A DNA stretch of 64,000 nucleotides from Pseudochelatococcus lubricantis. GTDB lineage: Bacteria; Pseudomonadota; Alphaproteobacteria; Rhizobiales; Beijerinckiaceae. Of the stretch, positions 54,502 through 62,526 are shown piece by piece. The notes beneath the pieces were generated by a model. That model had not been told where the DNA came from. It searched no databases and was given only the letters and a program-made list of their open reading frames with translations. The position numbers and the translations under genes were made by a program. Positions within the stretch are counted from its first letter, which is position 1; each line of letters opens with the position of its first letter. The stretch spans positions 94,331 to 158,330 of the forward strand of contig NZ_JAASQI010000011.1 of NCBI RefSeq assembly GCF_011762225.1. The letters are read 5' to 3'.

Positions 54502-55992
54502 ATGAGCATTGTCACTTTGCTTCCCGAGGTCCGGGCCTTTCTCGCGCGCGAGCACGGCCACTTCATCGATGGCGTGGCCGTTCCGGGCTCTGGCGCCGGC
54601 CGCGTGCCGGTGGTCAATCCCGCGAACGGGCAGGAGATCGCCAGCATCGCCGAGGCGACGGATGCCGAAGTGGACGCCGCGGTGGCGTCGGCGGGGCAGG
54701 CGTTTCGCGGCAGCTGGGCGCGCACCAGCCCAGCGGAGCGGGGCCTCATTCTGATCCGGCTGGCAGACCTGCTCATCGCCCACCGCGAGGAACTGGCGCA
54801 GATAGAGACGAGCCAGTCGGGCAAGATCATCCAGCTCTCGCGCGCCTTCGAGGTCGATCAGGCGGCGGCATTTCTGCGCTACTACGCCGGCTGGGCGACC
54901 AAGATCGCGGGCGAAACCCTGTCGCCCTCGCTGCCTTCGTTCCGGGGCGAGCAGTACACGGCTTTCACCCGCCGCGAGCCGGTGGGCGTTGTGGCCGGCA
55001 TCGTGCCGTGGAACTTCTCCATCATGATCGCGGTGTGGAAGTTCGCCTCGGCGCTGGTCACCGGCTGCACCTCGGTCGTCAAGCCGAGCGAGTTCACGCC
55101 GCTCACCATCCTGCGCATCGCGGAGCTTGCCGCGGAGGCGGGGCTGCCCCCCGGCGCACTCAATGTCGTGACGGGCTCCGGCAAGATCGGCGCCGCGCTG
55201 ATCGCCCATCCGGGCATCGCCAAGGTCAGCTTTACCGGCTCCGTGCCGACGGGCATCGCCGTGGGCAAGGCGGCCTTCGACGCCGGCCTCACGCGCGCCA
55301 CCCTTGAACTCGGCGGCAAGAACGCCGTGGGCGTCCTTCCCGATATCGATGCGGACAAGGCCGTGGACGGCATCTTAGAGGCCGGCTTCGTGCATCAGGG
55401 CCAGATTTGTGCCGCCGGGGAGCGGTTCTACGTGCACCGCAGCCGCATCGACGAAATCCTCGACAAGCTGGGCGAGCGTCTGAAGGGCTTCAGGATCGGC
55501 GATCCGCTCGACGAAGAAACCCAGTTCGGCCCGCTGTCGAACAAGCCGCATCTCGACAAGGTTTCGCGCTTCTTCGCGCGGGCGCGCGAGGAGAACGACA
55601 GCATCGTCTACGGCGCAGAGGTGCTGGACCGGCCCGGCTTCTTCGTCACCCCGACCGTGATCCGCGTCGACCGGCCGGATGCGGCGCTGCTGCGGGAGGA
55701 GACCTTCGGCCCGATTGGCACCTTCCTTGCTTATGACGAGGAGGACGAACTGGTGTCGCTGATGAACGGCGGTCCCTACGGGCTGTCCGCGAGCATCTGG
55801 ACGAACGATCTGTCGAAGGCGCTGCGGTTGATCCCGCGTATCGAGGCCGGCACCGTGTGGGTCAACATGCACACGATCCTCGATCCGGCGGTGCCCTTCG
55901 GCGGAATCAAGGCGTCCGGCATCGGCCGCGAGTTCGGCTCGGCGTTCATCGACGACTACACCGAGATCAAGTCGGTCATCATCCGTTACTGA
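54502..55992 (+). CDS. feaB: Phenylacetaldehyde-type dehydrogenase (FeaB-like)
   Basis: Aldehyde dehydrogenase of 496 residues. Pro-Trp-Asn motif in VAGIVPWNFSIMIAVWKFASALV, catalytic Glu in LELGGKNAVG, catalytic Cys in FVHQGQICAAGERFYV. Length and sequence resemble FeaB/StyD phenylacetaldehyde dehydrogenases. It lies between hpaI and an aryl-pyruvate decarboxylase gene, so it likely oxidises (4-hydroxy)phenylacetaldehyde to (4-hydroxy)phenylacetate for HpaBC. Confidence 0.85.
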   Translation: MSIVTLLPEVRAFLAREHGHFIDGVAVPGSGAGRVPVVNPANGQEIASIAEATDAEVDAAVASAGQAFRGSWARTSPAERGLILIRLADLLIAHREELAQIETSQSGKIIQLSRAFEVDQAAAFLRYYAGWATKIAGETLSPSLPSFRGEQYTAFTRREPVGVVAGIVPWNFSIMIAVWKFASALVTGCTSVVKPSEFTPLTILRIAELAAEAGLPPGALNVVTGSGKIGAALIAHPGIAKVSFTGSVPTGIAVGKAAFDAGLTRATLELGGKNAVGVLPDIDADKAVDGILEAGFVHQGQICAAGERFYVHRSRIDEILDKLGERLKGFRIGDPLDEETQFGPLSNKPHLDKVSRFFARAREENDSIVYGAEVLDRPGFFVTPTVIRVDRPDAALLREETFGPIGTFLAYDEEDELVSLMNGGPYGLSASIWTNDLSKALRLIPRIEAGTVWVNMHTILDPAVPFGGIKASGIGREFGSAFIDDYTEIKSVIIRY

Positions 55993-56035
55993 GCGAACGG
56001 CGGTTGCCCGCCCTGCCACATGATCGGAGACGCAT

Positions 56036-57703
56036 ATGAAGACGACCATCGGCGCGTTTCTGCTGAAACGCCTGCGGCAGCTCGGGATCCGCCACGTGTT
56101 CGGCGTGCCCGGCGACTACAACCTTCAGTTCCTCGAACAGATAAAGGAGGCGGATGGCCTGGAGTTCATCGGCACGTGCAACGAGCTGAACGCCGCCTAT
56201 GCCGCCGATGGCTATGCGCGGCTGAACGGCGCGGCGGCGATCCTGACGACGTACGGCGTGGGCGAACTCAGCGCGATCTGCGGCGTCGCCGGCGCGGCCG
56301 CCGAGCACGTACCGATGGTTTGCATCACGGGCGCGCCGCCCCTCCATGCAATGGAGCAGGGATGGCTGCTGCACCACACGCTGGCCGAGGGCAACTACGA
56401 CGACATGCTCAACTGCTACCGCCAGTTCACCGTGGCGCAGACGCGGCTCACCCCGCTGAACGCGGTGACGGAGACGGACCGCGTCCTGATCGCCTGCCAG
56501 CAGGAGAAACGGCCCGTCTACATCCAGCTTCCCTCGGACGTTTCGTATCTGACGATCGATGCGCCGGATGAACCGCTGGTTATTCCTTCGCACAGCGATC
56601 CCGAGCGTCTGGAGGCCGCGCTGGCGCACCTGCTGGAACTGTGGTCGGAAGCCCGGCGCCCCGCGCTACTGATCGACATGGACGCCGACCGCTTCGGCCT
56701 CGCCGGGCCGTTGCGCCAGCTTGTGGCGAAGGCGCAGATTCCCTATGCCAGCATGACGACCGCCAAGGGCGTGCTGGATGAAACCGATCCGCTATGGCTC
56801 GGGCATTATATTGGCCGCAGCTCGCCGCCGCGCGCGAAGGAGGCCGTCGAGACGTCCGATTTCCTGATCGCGACCGCGCCGCGCTTCACGGAAGCGAACT
56901 CCGGCCATTTCAGCCAGTCCCTGCCGTCGGCGCACACTGTCCAACTGGGCGGGCGCAGGACGGCGATCGGCGGCGAGTTCTACGAAGGCGTTGTCGCGCG
57001 GGACCTGGTCGAAGCGTTTACGGAAAGGGTAGGGCGCGTGGAAGCGGAAGCCGCTCCGCCCCGGCCGCAGGACGGCTGGATCGTGGAGCCCTCCGCCGCG
57101 CTGACGCAGGCGCGCCTGTGGCCGCGCATCGCCCGTTTCATCGCGCCGGGCGACGTCGTCATCGCCGAAAGCGGCACGTCGAACATCGGCCTCACCCCGC
57201 AGGTCCTGCCGGCCGGCACGACCTACATCACCGCCAACATCTGGGGATCGATCGGCTACACGCTGCCGGCCGTGCTCGGGACGGCGCTGGCGGACGAAAA
57301 ACGGCGCCACCTGCTGTTCATCGGCGACGGCTCGTTCCAGCTCACGGTCCAGGAACTCTCCACCATTCTGCGTCTGCGGCTGAAGCCGATCATCTTCCTG
57401 CTCAACAACCGGGGCTATACGATCGAACGCTTCATATTGGGCATGAAGGACGCCTACAACGACGTCGCGAACTGGCGCTACACCGAACTGCCCGGGGTTT
57501 TCGCACCGGAGGGCGATTTCTTCGTCGCGCAGGCCGGCACGGAGCAGGAGCTTGAGACGGTCCTGCAGCAGGCGGCCGCCAGCGGGAAACTGTCGTTCAT
57601 CGAGCTGCATCTCGATCCGTTCGACGCGCCGGACAATCTGAAGAAGTTCGGTCCCGCCACGGCGGAGTTCGACTACGGCCCGCGCGGGCCGCAGCGGGCG
57701 TGA
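56036..57703 (+). CDS. ipdC: Thiamine-diphosphate indole-/phenylpyruvate-type decarboxylase
   Basis: ThDP enzyme of 555 residues of the pyruvate/indolepyruvate/phenylpyruvate decarboxylase family. The catalytic Glu50 is in TCNELNAAYAADGYAR, the His-His pair in GWLLHHTLAEGN, and the ThDP/Mg motif runs from GDG (430-432) to LLNNRGYTIE. By context, after feaB-like and hpa genes, the substrate is probably 4-hydroxyphenylpyruvate or phenylpyruvate; indolepyruvate (auxin route) is possible. Substrate cannot be fixed by sequence. Confidence 0.85.
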   Translation: MKTTIGAFLLKRLRQLGIRHVFGVPGDYNLQFLEQIKEADGLEFIGTCNELNAAYAADGYARLNGAAAILTTYGVGELSAICGVAGAAAEHVPMVCITGAPPLHAMEQGWLLHHTLAEGNYDDMLNCYRQFTVAQTRLTPLNAVTETDRVLIACQQEKRPVYIQLPSDVSYLTIDAPDEPLVIPSHSDPERLEAALAHLLELWSEARRPALLIDMDADRFGLAGPLRQLVAKAQIPYASMTTAKGVLDETDPLWLGHYIGRSSPPRAKEAVETSDFLIATAPRFTEANSGHFSQSLPSAHTVQLGGRRTAIGGEFYEGVVARDLVEAFTERVGRVEAEAAPPRPQDGWIVEPSAALTQARLWPRIARFIAPGDVVIAESGTSNIGLTPQVLPAGTTYITANIWGSIGYTLPAVLGTALADEKRRHLLFIGDGSFQLTVQELSTILRLRLKPIIFLLNNRGYTIERFILGMKDAYNDVANWRYTELPGVFAPEGDFFVAQAGTEQELETVLQQAAASGKLSFIELHLDPFDAPDNLKKFGPATAEFDYGPRGPQRA

Positions 57704-57730
57704 CCCGGAGCGGCCCCGGCTGGCGCGGCC

Positions 57731-57836
57731 TCTAGAGCGCGTTCCGATCAGATGGAATCATCTGATCGATCAGAATTCGCTCAAAATAAGGAATCGAGAA
57801 TCTGTCCTGTTTCAACGTAAACAGGACAGATTCTAG
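57731..57836 (+). repeat. Palindromic intergenic mosaic repeat, copy B
   Basis: Two hairpins. The first pairs CGATCAGATG (57745-57754) with CATCTGATCG (57759-57768) around GAAT, inside an outer GAGCG/CGCTC pair. The second is a perfect 16-bp stem, 57797-57812 with 57819-57834, loop CAACGT. It lies between convergent ipdC and dehydrogenase genes and ends seven bases before the dehydrogenase stop, so it may also terminate transcription both ways. Confidence 0.78.
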
Positions 57837-57842
57837 AACCCC

Positions 57843-59282
57843 TCACAAAACCTCGCGGAGTCGGCTGGTGAGGGGGGCTTGTCCCGCCGCCTCCGTTTCG
57901 CTGCCGGGCAAGGTTTTGCCGGGATTGAGGATGCCCTTCGGGTCTAGCGCTGCCTTGATGGCACGCATCACGTCGAGCGCCACCGGATCCTTGTAGCGCG
58001 CCATCGGCGCCAGTTTCGACAGGCCCACGCCATGCTCGGCCGAGAAGGTGCCGTTCATCTCCAGCGCCAGATCGTCGATCTCGGTCCGCAGGGCGGCGAC
58101 AAGCTCCTCCTGCTCCCGGGAGGGATAGCAGGTGTAATGGATATTGCCGTCGCCCAGATGCGCCACCGACAGGACCTCGCAATCCGGATCTATGGCGCGC
58201 AGGCGCGGTTCGATCTCGCGCAGGTAGTGCGAAACCCGATCGAGGGGCACCGCGATATCGGTATCCACCACGGGACGCCTGCGGTAGGCGATCTCTGCCG
58301 CTGCCTCGCGCCGCGCCCACATCTCCCGGCGTTGCGTCTCGTTCCGGGCGATGACGGCATCGGTCACGTCTCCGGCCTCCAGCCAGCCGGCCAGAACCTC
58401 TTCCAGCGCCTCGCCCAGAACGCCGGTTTTCGTTGCGGCCAGCTCTATCAGCAAGTTCACCGGATGCGGCGCGTCGAACGGCTCGCGCGCGTCCGGACGT
58501 ACGGCGAAATGCCCTTCGATGAAGGCGCGCGGCATGAACTCGAAGGCCACGACCGCCCCCGCCGACGCGCTCTGGATCGCGTTCAGGAGGTCGGGCGCGC
58601 GGTCCAGCGAAGGCATCGCGACCATGGCCGTAACATGGTCGACCGGGCAGGGGTAGAGCTTTACCACGGCAGCGGTGATGATGCCCAGTTGCCCTTCGGC
58701 GCCAATCATCAGATGGCGCAGGTCGAAGCCCGAGTTGTTCTTGTGCAGCGCCTGCATCAGATCCATGATGCGGCCGTCCGCCAGCACGACCTCGATCCCC
58801 AGGCACAGATCGCGCGTATTGCCGTAGCGCACGACATTCGCGCCGCCCGCGTTGGTGGAGAGAACCCCGCCTATCATGGCCGAGCCGCTGGCGCCGAAAG
58901 ACAGCGGAAACATCAGCCCGTGCTCTTCGGCCGCCGCGTTCAGCGCGTCGATGACGACGCCGGCTTCGACCACCGCCACGCGGGCCCCGGCGCGAATCTC
59001 GCGGATGCGGTTCATGCGCTCCAAGGTGAGAACGATGGCGCCCTTGCCCATGGCGCCGCCGACGGTGCCCGTGTTTCCCGAAACCGGCACCACCGGCAGG
59101 TTGCGCGCGCTGGCAACCCGCAGCACCGCCGCCACCTCCTCACGGCTGCCCGGGCGCACCACGACAAGCGGCTCACCCTTGTACTTGCCGGTCCAGTCGG
59201 TGGACCAACGCGCCACATCCGCCCCGGTGAGAACCTGCTGCGCGCCGACGATGGCGGCAAGCTGTTCGATCAGATCAGTCAT
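57843..59282 (-). CDS. FAD-linked D-2-hydroxyacid dehydrogenase (GlcD/D-lactate dehydrogenase family)
   Basis: Flavoprotein of 479 residues. FAD-binding type 4 domain: VVRPGSREEVAAVLRVASARNLPVVPVSGNTG (about 38-70) and FGASGSAMIGGVLSTNAGGANVVRYG; C-terminal oxidase cap: VAHLGDGNIHYTCYP with metal-binding His and MNGTFSAEHGVGLSK. It oxidises D-2-hydroxyacids such as D-lactate, glycolate or D-2-hydroxyglutarate, passing electrons to a membrane acceptor. Convergent with ipdC, so an aryl-lactate substrate is conceivable. I chose ATG 59282 (MTDLIEQL); 18 more residues are possible upstream. Confidence 0.87.
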   Translation of the reverse strand: MTDLIEQLAAIVGAQQVLTGADVARWSTDWTGKYKGEPLVVVRPGSREEVAAVLRVASARNLPVVPVSGNTGTVGGAMGKGAIVLTLERMNRIREIRAGARVAVVEAGVVIDALNAAAEEHGLMFPLSFGASGSAMIGGVLSTNAGGANVVRYGNTRDLCLGIEVVLADGRIMDLMQALHKNNSGFDLRHLMIGAEGQLGIITAAVVKLYPCPVDHVTAMVAMPSLDRAPDLLNAIQSASAGAVVAFEFMPRAFIEGHFAVRPDAREPFDAPHPVNLLIELAATKTGVLGEALEEVLAGWLEAGDVTDAVIARNETQRREMWARREAAAEIAYRRRPVVDTDIAVPLDRVSHYLREIEPRLRAIDPDCEVLSVAHLGDGNIHYTCYPSREQEELVAALRTEIDDLALEMNGTFSAEHGVGLSKLAPMARYKDPVALDVMRAIKAALDPKGILNPGKTLPGSETEAAGQAPLTSRLREVL

Positions 59283-59582
59283 ATACCCGCTCCCGGCTCC
59301 AGCCCCGGCGCAGTCCCGGCCGGATGGCTGGCTCATTCTTCTGCGGGGAAATAAAGATTTTTCTTCTTACCCGCAATCGATGCTTATCATACAGATGTTA
59401 ATTAGAAATGGTAATTTATTTATGGAAAAATTTTTATCAATACATAAAAATTATTTAAAAATATAAACTTTCTTAATATAATAAATTATGGGTGTATATT
59501 TCTATTATTGTCGTTGCAAACGCTGTGCGAGAGAACTGTGCGAGAGAAGGCAAGCGTCTGTAACAGCAACGGAGGGGGCGTG
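59283..59582. other. AT-rich spacer with a 13-bp tandem repeat
   Basis: 300 bases upstream of the dehydrogenase and downstream of the DUF1576 gene. Roughly 59340-59500 is very AT-rich in an otherwise GC-rich window (for example the line from 59401 has mostly A and T), typical of a promoter/upstream element or a scar of transferred DNA. CTGTGCGAGAGAA is tandemly duplicated at 59523-59548. No gene was recognised. Confidence 0.6.
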
Positions 59583-60914
59583 TCAGGGCGGTTGGCGATC
59601 GGCGCCCGCGCTTTCGGCCGGATCGCGCGAGCGGAGGGCCGTGATGACCGGCACCAGTACCGCAGCGACGATGCCCGCGGCGAAACCGTTGTTGTAGAGG
59701 TTCAGCCCGCCGTGAAGGACGCCCACCGTCAGCGCCGTCGACGAGTGAAGGAAACCCGCGACGATACCCCAGCGCCAGCCATACCGGCCGGCAATCGGCG
59801 CGAGCGTGGTGCCGAACAATGCCGCGAGCAGGATCGACGGGTCGTTCGCGCTCCACGGCTTGGCGATCGACGCCAGGAAAACGCCGGCCATGATCGGCCA
59901 GATGTTCAGGCAGTGCTTTCCGAAGGCGGAAAAGCCGACGATACAGAAAATCGCCGCGATGGTCGGGCCGTTCAGAGCGCCGCCGACGAGCACGATATAC
60001 GCCGCGGACATCAGGCCGGTCATGCCCATGTTGACGAACGTCGGCCCGATGCCGACGCGGGCGATGAAATCGGTCGGCGACTGGCCGGAAAGCCTGAGCA
60101 GGGCGCCGAGCTTCCCGAAGGATTGCCTGTCGACAAAGTATCCGAAGGCGATCATCGAGGCGAAGACGAGCGCGAGGAAAGCGCCCAGGATGCGGTTGTT
60201 GCCCGTTGTCCAGATCATGACCGGCTCGGGGACGAAGCCGTATGACTTGTACACTGCCACGACCACCGTGCCGATGACGCCCGCCACAAAGCCGACATTA
60301 TAGAGCGAAAAGCCCATATGAGCATTGAAAAGCTGCGCTGCAACGGCCGGCAGGACGAAGCCCATCAGCAGGGAGGTTGCGATGCCGAGCGGAATACTTG
60401 CTGTCAGCGAAAGGGACGAGCTGAAAACGATCTCGGAAAAGACGGGGGCCAACGCCGCGCCGAAGAACGCGGTGTTGATATGCTTCGAGAAAGGTTCTTT
60501 CCTGAACCTCGCATAAAGATAAACTCCCGCGACGACGAGCCAGACGTTCAGCAGGTTCTTGCCGAAGAGCGCGAAGCCGAGCACCAGAAACAGGCAGGCG
60601 ATGGACGCGCCGCCGATGTTCGCGTCACAAAGCCGGTAGACGAAACTCACGAGCAGCGTCAGCAGGCCCGCGTTGACGAACGCCGCCCCCATGCCGCCCA
60701 CGCCGATATAATCGGTGATCAACGTATCCCGCGCCGTCACGATCCTGATGAGACCATCAAATATCTCGGCAGGCCCCGATACGGCAAAGCCGAACAGGAT
60801 GAAGGCGAGCGCGTAGGCACGGACAATGGCGAGCATCTGGCCGTCCGAAAGCCGGAGCGCGGCATCGGTTTGCGACCCCGGCTCCATGTCGCCGCCCGTT
60901 TGCCTCACATTCAT
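59583..60914 (-). CDS. DUF1576 integral membrane protein with internal duplication
   Basis: Polytopic membrane protein of about 443 residues, function unknown. It has many hydrophobic segments and two homologous halves: TDYIGVGGMGAAFVNAGL ... GFALFGKNLLNVWLVVAGVYL ... AHMGFSLYNVGFVAGVIG and TDFIARVGIGPTFVNMGM ... GFSAFGKHCLNIWPIMAGVFL ... LHGGLNLYNNGFAAGIVA. The repeat spans roughly 200 residues each, as in transporters. The start is ambiguous (ATG 60914, GTG 60941 or 60953). It follows the TM2 gene by about 60 bases. Confidence 0.8.
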   Translation of the reverse strand: MNVRQTGGDMEPGSQTDAALRLSDGQMLAIVRAYALAFILFGFAVSGPAEIFDGLIRIVTARDTLITDYIGVGGMGAAFVNAGLLTLLVSFVYRLCDANIGGASIACLFLVLGFALFGKNLLNVWLVVAGVYLYARFRKEPFSKHINTAFFGAALAPVFSEIVFSSSLSLTASIPLGIATSLLMGFVLPAVAAQLFNAHMGFSLYNVGFVAGVIGTVVVAVYKSYGFVPEPVMIWTTGNNRILGAFLALVFASMIAFGYFVDRQSFGKLGALLRLSGQSPTDFIARVGIGPTFVNMGMTGLMSAAYIVLVGGALNGPTIAAIFCIVGFSAFGKHCLNIWPIMAGVFLASIAKPWSANDPSILLAALFGTTLAPIAGRYGWRWGIVAGFLHSSTALTVGVLHGGLNLYNNGFAAGIVAAVLVPVITALRSRDPAESAGADRQPP

Positions 60915-60971
60915 GATCGGTTGCCCCTGGAATGCTGTCACGATCCCCTCCACGCCGGCCTGACGTCCGAT

Positions 60972-61277
60972 CTACTGCGATGCGGTCAGGCTCCCGCCAT
61001 GCGCCGCAGCCTGCCGGGTGTATTTCTGGCGCAACTGCTCCCGCTTCTCCCTTGCCATGCCGCTTATCAGAAAAACGTCGAAGAGCGTCCACAACAACCC
61101 GATGATGCAAATATTCAGGACGATCTGCAGGATCGCGGTTTTTGGGCGGCCGAGGTAAAACCTGTGCGCGGATAGCAAGCCGAGGAAGAACCACAGCAGG
61201 TAGGCGACGATGAGGTTCGGCCCCTCGTTTTGAACTTGCATTTCAACGACGAGGCGGTCTTGCGGGCTGAGTGACAT
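60972..61277 (-). CDS. TM2-domain membrane protein
   Basis: Small protein of about 101 residues with the TM2 pattern: YLLWFFLGLLSAHRFYLGRPKTAILQIVLNICIIGLLWTLFDVFLI, two helices joined by a short loop with the charged motif HRFYLGR. Function of bacterial TM2 proteins is largely unknown. ATG 61277 follows AGGA by eight bases; ATG 61295 is possible. It probably shares an operon with the DUF1576 gene. Confidence 0.82.
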   Translation of the reverse strand: MSLSPQDRLVVEMQVQNEGPNLIVAYLLWFFLGLLSAHRFYLGRPKTAILQIVLNICIIGLLWTLFDVFLISGMAREKREQLRQKYTRQAAAHGGSLTASQ

Positions 61278-61444
61278 GAGATATTCCTGAACCATATGGA
61301 ATCGTCCGCACAATAGCATGGCGGGCGCTCCCCGAGGGACCTTCTACCCGAGAAACGTCGCCGGACGAGCGTTAAAACGCTGTTGAATGCAGCGGCTTTC
61401 CCCGGCATCGCGGCGCGTGCTTTTCAAACGTCGGTCAGCCTCTC

Positions 61445-61500
61445 GACCGTTGCTACGTTTCGCTGAAACGTAGCAACGGTCTATCGCTTCGCTTCAGAGA
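61445..61500 (-). repeat. Palindromic intergenic mosaic repeat, copy C
   Basis: Perfect 17-bp stem, 61445-61461 (GACCGTTGCTACGTTTC) paired with 61465-61481, loop GCT. On the minus strand it is preceded by GAAGCGAAGCGATAGA and has the GTTTCAGCG loop side, matching copies A and B in flank and loop while its stem sequence differs. It overlaps the 3' end of the histidine phosphatase gene (stop at 61494). Confidence 0.72.
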
Positions 61501-62060
61501 AGCGCGAGCGGTAACGCCCGCAGCGCCCATCGGCGGCCGTCGTGCCGCAGGTCGGCGACCGACAGCGGCCCGGCGTCGAGCCGCCAGAAGCAGGCGGCCG
61601 GCGCGCCGAGTGCATGCAGCGCCGCCGCGCGGGCCACTGCCGGATGGGTGACGGCGATGACACTCCCCCCCGTGCAGGCCGCATCCAGCCATGCGCCGAC
61701 ACGGCGGATCAGGGCCGAGACCGATTCGCCGCCGTGGGGGGCGTCGTCCGGATCGCCGAGCCAGGCGGCCACCGCCGCCGGCGTCTCGGCCGCGATCCCG
61801 GCGATGCTGCGGCCGCGCCAGAGCCCGAAGTCGCAGTCGTCGAGCCCGGCAATCGCCTCGGCGTCGAGCCCGAGCGCGGCCGCGGTCTGCCTGGTGCGCC
61901 GCTCCTGGCCGGACAGCGCACGATCGGCGCGCGGCAGGCGCCCGGCGAGTGTTGCTGCAAGGGTTTCCGCTGCCGTTTCCAGCTCCTCGTCCATGGGGAA
62001 ACGGCCAGCGCGTGTCGCGGCTGTGGCGGCGTGGCAGAGCAGGGTGAGGCGTGTGGTCAT
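61494..62060 (-). CDS. Histidine phosphatase family protein (CobC-like)
   Basis: Phosphoglycerate-mutase-fold phosphatase of about 188 residues. The usual RHG motif is replaced by LCHAAT near the N terminus (TLLCHAATAATRAGRF), with catalytic-pocket segments LSGQERRTRQTAAALG and VIAVTHPAVARAAAL (second His). The RHG arginine seems to be Cys, so activity is doubtful or altered. It is divergent from the cobalamin riboswitch and cbtBA; similar proteins commonly accompany cbtAB. ATG 62060 chosen; upstream readings are unconserved. Confidence 0.75.
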   Translation of the reverse strand: MTTRLTLLCHAATAATRAGRFPMDEELETAAETLAATLAGRLPRADRALSGQERRTRQTAAALGLDAEAIAGLDDCDFGLWRGRSIAGIAAETPAAVAAWLGDPDDAPHGGESVSALIRRVGAWLDAACTGGSVIAVTHPAVARAAALHALGAPAACFWRLDAGPLSVADLRHDGRRWALRALPLALL

Positions 62061-62139
62061 GGTCCGGCATTCCGAGGCAGGCGCACCGCCCGGTTTCATA
62101 TACAACAGGCGGGCGCGGGTTTCGTTGACTTGAGCATGA

Positions 62140-62250
62140 GGGAAGGTCATTATCCGGTATCGCTGGGAACGGGAAGTCGGTGGAAATCCGGCATGGTCGC
62201 GCCACTGTGACCGGCCGCGCGTATTGCGCGACCGGAAGTCAGACCCCGTT
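62140..62250 (+). ncRNA. Cobalamin riboswitch
   Basis: Diagnostic elements in order: GGGAAGTCGGTGGAAATCCG at 62171-62190, the B12-box core GCCACTG at 62201-62207 within CGCGCCACTGTGACCGG, and the closing AGTCAGACCCC at about 62237-62247. It ends about 50 bases before the CbtB start, so adenosylcobalamin should repress expression of cbtBA by translation or termination control. Confidence 0.93.
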
Positions 62251-62299
62251 CCGGCATGATCTGAACCCGATCGGGACGCGCCATCCCAGAGGAGCCACG

Positions 62300-62509
62300 A
62301 TGACCGATTTTACACATTTTCCGTCCGCCAAACCGGCGGTGATTCCCGTCAGCGAAATTCTGCCCTGGGCGGTCTTTGCCGGCCTGCTGTCGCTGCTGGC
62401 CATCTATTTCATCGGCGCGGAGCAGGGCGCGGTGGCGCTGTTCCAGGGCGAGTTCATCCACGAGTTTGTGCACGACGGCCGACACCTCCTCGGCTTCCCC
62501 TGCCACTGA
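62300..62509 (+). CDS. cbtB: Cobalt transporter subunit CbtB
   Basis: Small membrane protein of 69 residues: one transmembrane helix (ILPWAVFAGLLSLLAIYFI) and a C-terminal His-rich motif HEFVHDGRHLLGFPCH, likely a Co2+-binding site. ATG 62300 follows GAGGAG. It lies directly behind a cobalamin riboswitch and 18 bases before cbtA, the pattern of B12-repressed cobalt uptake systems. Confidence 0.92.
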   Translation: MTDFTHFPSAKPAVIPVSEILPWAVFAGLLSLLAIYFIGAEQGAVALFQGEFIHEFVHDGRHLLGFPCH

Positions 62510-62526
62510 CGCCCGGAGTCGACATC

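Noticed and set aside
61445..61500. Ordinary rho-independent terminator for the copy C hairpin
   Set aside because: The 17-bp perfect stem with conserved flanking and loop sequence shared with three other sites fits the repeat family better, and no T-run follows.
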